DNA of 7,934 nucleotides, taken from NCBI GenBank assembly GCA_035269105.1, contig DATFJP010000153.1, positions 1-7,934 of the forward strand. Reading direction: 5' to 3'. The notes under the pieces are model-generated. The model saw only the letters and a list, made by a program, of their open reading frames with translations, made no database searches and was not told the origin of the DNA. Origin of the DNA: JAQYVZ01 sp035269105. GTDB taxonomy: Bacteria; Desulfobacterota; Desulfuromonadia; Desulfuromonadales; BM103. This document shows positions 5,932 through 7,934 of the stretch, one piece after another (the stretch's first letter is position 1; each line of letters opens with the position of its first letter). A program made the translations under genes and the position numbers.

Positions 5932-7443
5932 CTACGGCTTGTCCGATTGGCTGGCACGCAGGAATTTGAGGGTATCGAACATCTCCTGCAGATTCTTGTT
6001 CTGATACCAGCGGCCGTTGGCGAACACACCGTAATCGGCGCCGGCCATGGCCGAAGCGAACCGGATCGAGTTGCCGTAGAACAGCCACTGCTCGACCCAT
6101 TTCAATTCAATCGCTTCATCAAAGGGATTCGCCTGCTGAGGGATGCCTCGGGCTAAACCTTCCTGCCAGGCCTGGCTCAGAACCCCGGTGGCCTGGAGGG
6201 TCATGTGGTTGGTGGTCTCGATCGACCTGTCCAGCCGCGCGAAGTGCCCTTCGATCCACTGGGCGCTGTGACAGCCGGCGCAGACGGCTTCCATCCTTTC
6301 CTGGCGTTCTGCCATCTCCTGTTTACCGATCAGAAACTTGCCGACCGGCTCCCCGCTCAACTCCGTGGGCAGATGCAGGCCGGCCTGGTTGACGATCTTC
6401 GTCGTATCGGCATCGATGGGATGGGGGTGGGCATAAGGCAGTCCGAAAATCCGCCAGGGCAGGCGGTCGTTCATCCGATGGCTGCGCTCCGCCAGCACCT
6501 GGCCATTTTCGTCAACCACCAGGCTGGCATGACAGGTGGCGCAGGTCGGCGCCGTAAAATCCTTGCCGACGGTCCAGGGGACAGCTTCGAAATCCCAGTT
6601 TTTTTCCAGCGATTTAAACAGGTTGCCATGCACACTGACGGAATAAACCTTATAGGCCGGGACATCGGGGCCTTTGTGGCACTGTGCGCAGGTGTAGGGT
6701 TTGCGGGCCACTTCGATAGAGAACTGATGCCGCATATGGCAGGAGGAGCAGGCCCCGACGGTGCCGTCCGGGTTCAGACGGCCGACGCCGGCATTCGGCC
6801 AGTTGGCCAACACGGGGAACGTCATTTCTCCCATGCTCGTAACCCGGGTTTCCGTGCCGGTGACCTGAACGTCGGTGCCGTGGCAGGAAAGGCAGGAGTC
6901 GGCGTTGGTGATTTCGTCCGACGCCTTGAAATGAATCGCACCTTCACTGAATTCATGCATGCCGTTGGCACTGTCGACCAGCATCTGGTAGACCGGATTG
7001 TCCATCAGGTTGGCATGCGCCTGACTCATCAGATTTTCATCGAATTCGTCGACTTCAACCGGGTGGCAGCTGGCGCAGTCGGCCGGCGAGACAACGGTAT
7101 GGATGGTGTAGCCGTTGTGGTCGAAACTGTCGGGATGCCGGTCGGCATTCAGCATATGACATTCAGCGCAGCCGACGGTGGTTTCGCCAAGTCCCCCGCC
7201 AATTTCGGCCGCGGAAACCCGACGCTCTTTCGCATCCTTTTTCAATCCTTCGGCGGGGGTTATCCGGGAGTGCCGGCTCGCCTTCCAGTCGGCCACAATG
7301 CCGGGAGTGACCATGGAATGGCATCCGAGACAGCCCTGAGTCTCCGAACTGACTTCGGCAGCGACAGCCATGGCGGGGAGCAGACATATCCCGGCCATAA
7401 GCGGCAAAAGCATCGAGGTCATCCAGCGAACGGGAATCAACAT
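5932..7443 (-). CDS. Octaheme c-type cytochrome, hydroxylamine oxidoreductase (HAO)-like
   Basis: A 503-residue exported multiheme cytochrome. A Sec signal peptide is clear: R6, hydrophobic stretch 8-28, and AMAVAA at 24-29 with cleavage expected after residue 28 or 29. Eight CXXCH haem sites lie at 38-42, 92-96, 123-127, 184-188, 232-236, 252-256, 301-305 and 388-392, the number and the wide last gap expected for the octaheme HAO family. YSVSVHGN (267-274) resembles the Y-x-S-x-HG block of HAO-like proteins. There is no C-terminal membrane anchor, so it should be a soluble periplasmic protein. Relatives oxidise hydroxylamine or hydrazine, or, in anaerobes and epsilonproteobacteria, reduce nitrite or hydroxylamine; the reductive type lacks the tyrosine cross-link to the catalytic haem. 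I cannot place that tyrosine without an alignment (a GADYG block at 468-472 is one region to test). The ATG at 7443 is chosen for its perfect Shine-Dalgarno and signal peptide; it ends with TAG. No NapC/cycM-type quinol dehydrogenase is adjacent. Confidence 0.9.
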   Translation of the reverse strand: MLIPVRWMTSMLLPLMAGICLLPAMAVAAEVSSETQGCLGCHSMVTPGIVADWKASRHSRITPAEGLKKDAKERRVSAAEIGGGLGETTVGCAECHMLNADRHPDSFDHNGYTIHTVVSPADCASCHPVEVDEFDENLMSQAHANLMDNPVYQMLVDSANGMHEFSEGAIHFKASDEITNADSCLSCHGTDVQVTGTETRVTSMGEMTFPVLANWPNAGVGRLNPDGTVGACSSCHMRHQFSIEVARKPYTCAQCHKGPDVPAYKVYSVSVHGNLFKSLEKNWDFEAVPWTVGKDFTAPTCATCHASLVVDENGQVLAERSHRMNDRLPWRIFGLPYAHPHPIDADTTKIVNQAGLHLPTELSGEPVGKFLIGKQEMAERQERMEAVCAGCHSAQWIEGHFARLDRSIETTNHMTLQATGVLSQAWQEGLARGIPQQANPFDEAIELKWVEQWLFYGNSIRFASAMAGADYGVFANGRWYQNKNLQEMFDTLKFLRASQSDKP

Positions 7444-7447
7444 GTGA

Positions 7448-7455
7448 ACCTCCTT
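7448..7455 (-). promoter_or_regulatory. Strong ribosome binding site of the octaheme cytochrome
   Basis: AAGGAGGT, a perfect anti-16S match on the minus strand, ends 4 nt before the ATG at 7443 and decides the start over an upstream in-frame TTG at 7479. Confidence 0.85.
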
Positions 7456-7513
7456 GACCGGTGACGGCCAACAAAACAAAGATTGATATAGACGGGACCA
7501 AGTGGCAGATCCA

Positions 7514-7531
7514 GGCGATTTATTGGTCGCC
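7514..7531 (-). promoter_or_regulatory. Inverted repeat at the predicted transcription start of the cytochrome gene
   Basis: GGCGA (7514-7518) and TCGCC (7527-7531) form an inverted repeat around an AT-rich 8-nt centre, just downstream of the -10 element. It could be an operator for a repressor or a 5'-end mRNA hairpin. It does not match a regulator motif I can name with confidence. Confidence 0.35.
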
Positions 7532-7536
7532 CTTAA

Positions 7537-7565
7537 TTTCTACCCGAACTTCAGGGCAATGTCAA
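7537..7565 (-). promoter_or_regulatory. Sigma-70-type promoter of the octaheme cytochrome
   Basis: Read on the minus strand: TTGACA (complement of 7560-7565, perfect -35), a 17-bp spacer, and TAGAAA (complement of 7537-7542, 4 of 6 matches to the -10). Transcription would begin near 7530, giving a leader of roughly 87 nt. The region is clearly richer in A and T than its surroundings. Confidence 0.6.
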
Positions 7566-7636
7566 AGTCATTTCTGCTTTTAATCGTGCGGGAATAAGAG
7601 GTTCATTCGGGAATTTCGGGGGAAGATCTTGATGTT

Positions 7637-7662
7637 GTAGGTGCGGTCTTCAGACCGCGAAT
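7637..7662 (+). repeat. REP-like palindromic element (GTAG plus hairpin)
   Basis: GTAG at 7637-7640 is followed after two bases by a perfect palindrome, GCGGTCTTCAGACCGC (7643-7658), then GAAT. A GTAG/GGAG tetranucleotide directly before a short GC-rich hairpin is the recognised layout of REP sequences mobilised by RAYT (TnpA-REP) transposases. Only one copy is in this window, so repetition is not shown here. Confidence 0.5.
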
Positions 7663-7718
7663 GGGTCTGCCGGTTTTCCTCCCGGTTGCCGACGCCGGAG
7701 CCAGGCGTGCGCCGGCCG

Positions 7719-7765
7719 AAAAAGACCGCTCAACTGTCTGAGCCGCAGGCGAGTTTTGAGCGGTC
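7719..7765 (-). terminator. Intrinsic terminator of the amino-acid ABC transporter unit
   Basis: On the minus strand a perfect 10-bp stem, GACCGCTCAA with TTGAGCGGTC (7756-7765 and 7724-7733), is followed at once by five T (complement of 7719-7723). The 22-nt loop contains a smaller GCC/GGC stem. It lies about 97 nt beyond the ATPase stop codon and protects the cytochrome gene from read-through. Confidence 0.8.
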
Positions 7766-7861
7766 CGGCCGGGGCGCGCGGCTGGCGGAGGAAACCCGTT
7801 GTCCGGTTACTGGAAGCCAAAGCCCTGCGGACCGAGCTTCACGGCCGCTCGCCGCGGGGCG

Positions 7862-7934
7862 TTAGAGGATCTGGCTGAGGAAAAGCTTGGTGCGGTCGTG
7901 CTGCGGGTTGTCGAAGAAATCGTGGGGATTGTTC
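7862..7934 (-). CDS. Amino-acid ABC transporter ATP-binding protein, last 23 codons (partial)
   Basis: Reading leftwards from the window edge gives a 23-residue C-terminus, with DFFDNPQHDRTK followed by LFLSQIL and TAA (complement of 7862-7864). The block NP-x-H-x-RT-x-x-FL-x-x-[IV]L is the typical end of GlnQ/HisP-type ATPases of polar amino-acid ABC importers, where FF-x-NP-x-H-x-R-T is nearly invariant. The rest of the gene, including Walker A/B and the signature motif, is outside the window. These ATPases are cytoplasmic and power uptake of glutamine, glutamate or related amino acids; which one cannot be told from this piece. A strong terminator follows, so this is the last gene of its unit. 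Confidence 0.82.
   Translation of the reverse strand, partial: NNPHDFFDNPQHDRTKLFLSQIL

Larger units (their letters stand above)
7566..7861. other. Intergenic region between the cytochrome promoter and the ABC transporter gene
   Basis: No credible gene is seen in this stretch of about 300 nt. From left to right it holds AT-rich DNA with a repeated TTCGGG word near 7607-7620, a REP-like palindrome, an intrinsic terminator reading leftwards, and a GC-rich transcribed tail of the transporter gene. That tail includes a bulged stem at 7827-7848 (arms GCGG-A-CCG and CGGCCGC) without a T run. A 74-codon plus-strand frame through it lacks a ribosome site and crosses both hairpins, so it is not called. 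Confidence 0.6.

Noticed and set aside
5803..6156. A 117-codon plus-strand frame beginning after the nucleotidyltransferase
   Set aside because: It crosses the large hairpin and then runs antisense to the cytochrome; no ribosome site.
6205..7464. A 419-codon open frame on the plus strand opposite the octaheme cytochrome
   Set aside because: It is the antisense shadow of a GC-rich gene. The minus strand carries eight CXXCH motifs, a signal peptide, a perfect ribosome site and a promoter; the plus frame has no recognisable domain.

Overview
The window looks like a high-GC chromosome segment of a Gram-negative, probably anaerobic bacterium, most likely a Desulfuromonadales (Geobacter/Desulfuromonas/Pelobacter-like) lineage. 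This placement is inferred from the gene mix: the oxygen-independent thiamine route through ThiH, a periplasmic octaheme cytochrome, a polar amino-acid ABC transporter and many short, ordinary housekeeping-type transcription units. No marker gene fixes the taxon.

Layout, plus strand first. Positions 3-389 are the 3' end of thiH (2-iminoacetate synthase), followed after 29 nt by complete thiE (419-1063); together they are the tail of a thiamine thiazole/coupling operon. Next is a 589-residue SLC13-type membrane transporter with two internal RCK_C (TrkA_C) domains (1159-2928), followed by a probable terminator. A stand-alone PHP-domain phosphoesterase follows (3127-3747). Then comes a tightly coupled pair: an archaeal-type cofactor-independent phosphoglycerate mutase homologue (3878-5203) whose stop codon overlaps by one base the start of an NMN-adenylyltransferase-like nucleotidyltransferase (5203-5781). 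Both carry variant active-site motifs, and together they are the best candidate here for an uncharacterised two-enzyme pathway.

The right part is on the minus strand. A hydroxylamine-oxidoreductase-like octaheme c-type cytochrome (7443-5932) converges on the nucleotidyltransferase gene, with a long bulged hairpin between them. The cytochrome has a perfect Shine-Dalgarno sequence and a sigma-70-like promoter (TTGACA, 17 bp, TAGAAA) with an inverted repeat at the predicted transcription start. At the right edge, the last 23 codons of an amino-acid ABC transporter ATPase (7934-7862, minus) end about 100 nt before a strong intrinsic terminator. Between that terminator and the cytochrome promoter lies a single REP-like element (GTAG plus a short perfect palindrome).

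The genes do not form one pathway. The left end makes thiamine phosphate; the transporter and PHP protein are single genes of unknown substrate; the mutase/nucleotidyltransferase pair probably acts on one shared phosphorylated metabolite; the cytochrome is a periplasmic nitrogen-oxide/hydroxylamine redox enzyme expressed alone. No CRISPR array, tRNA, rRNA, insertion sequence or phage gene is visible.
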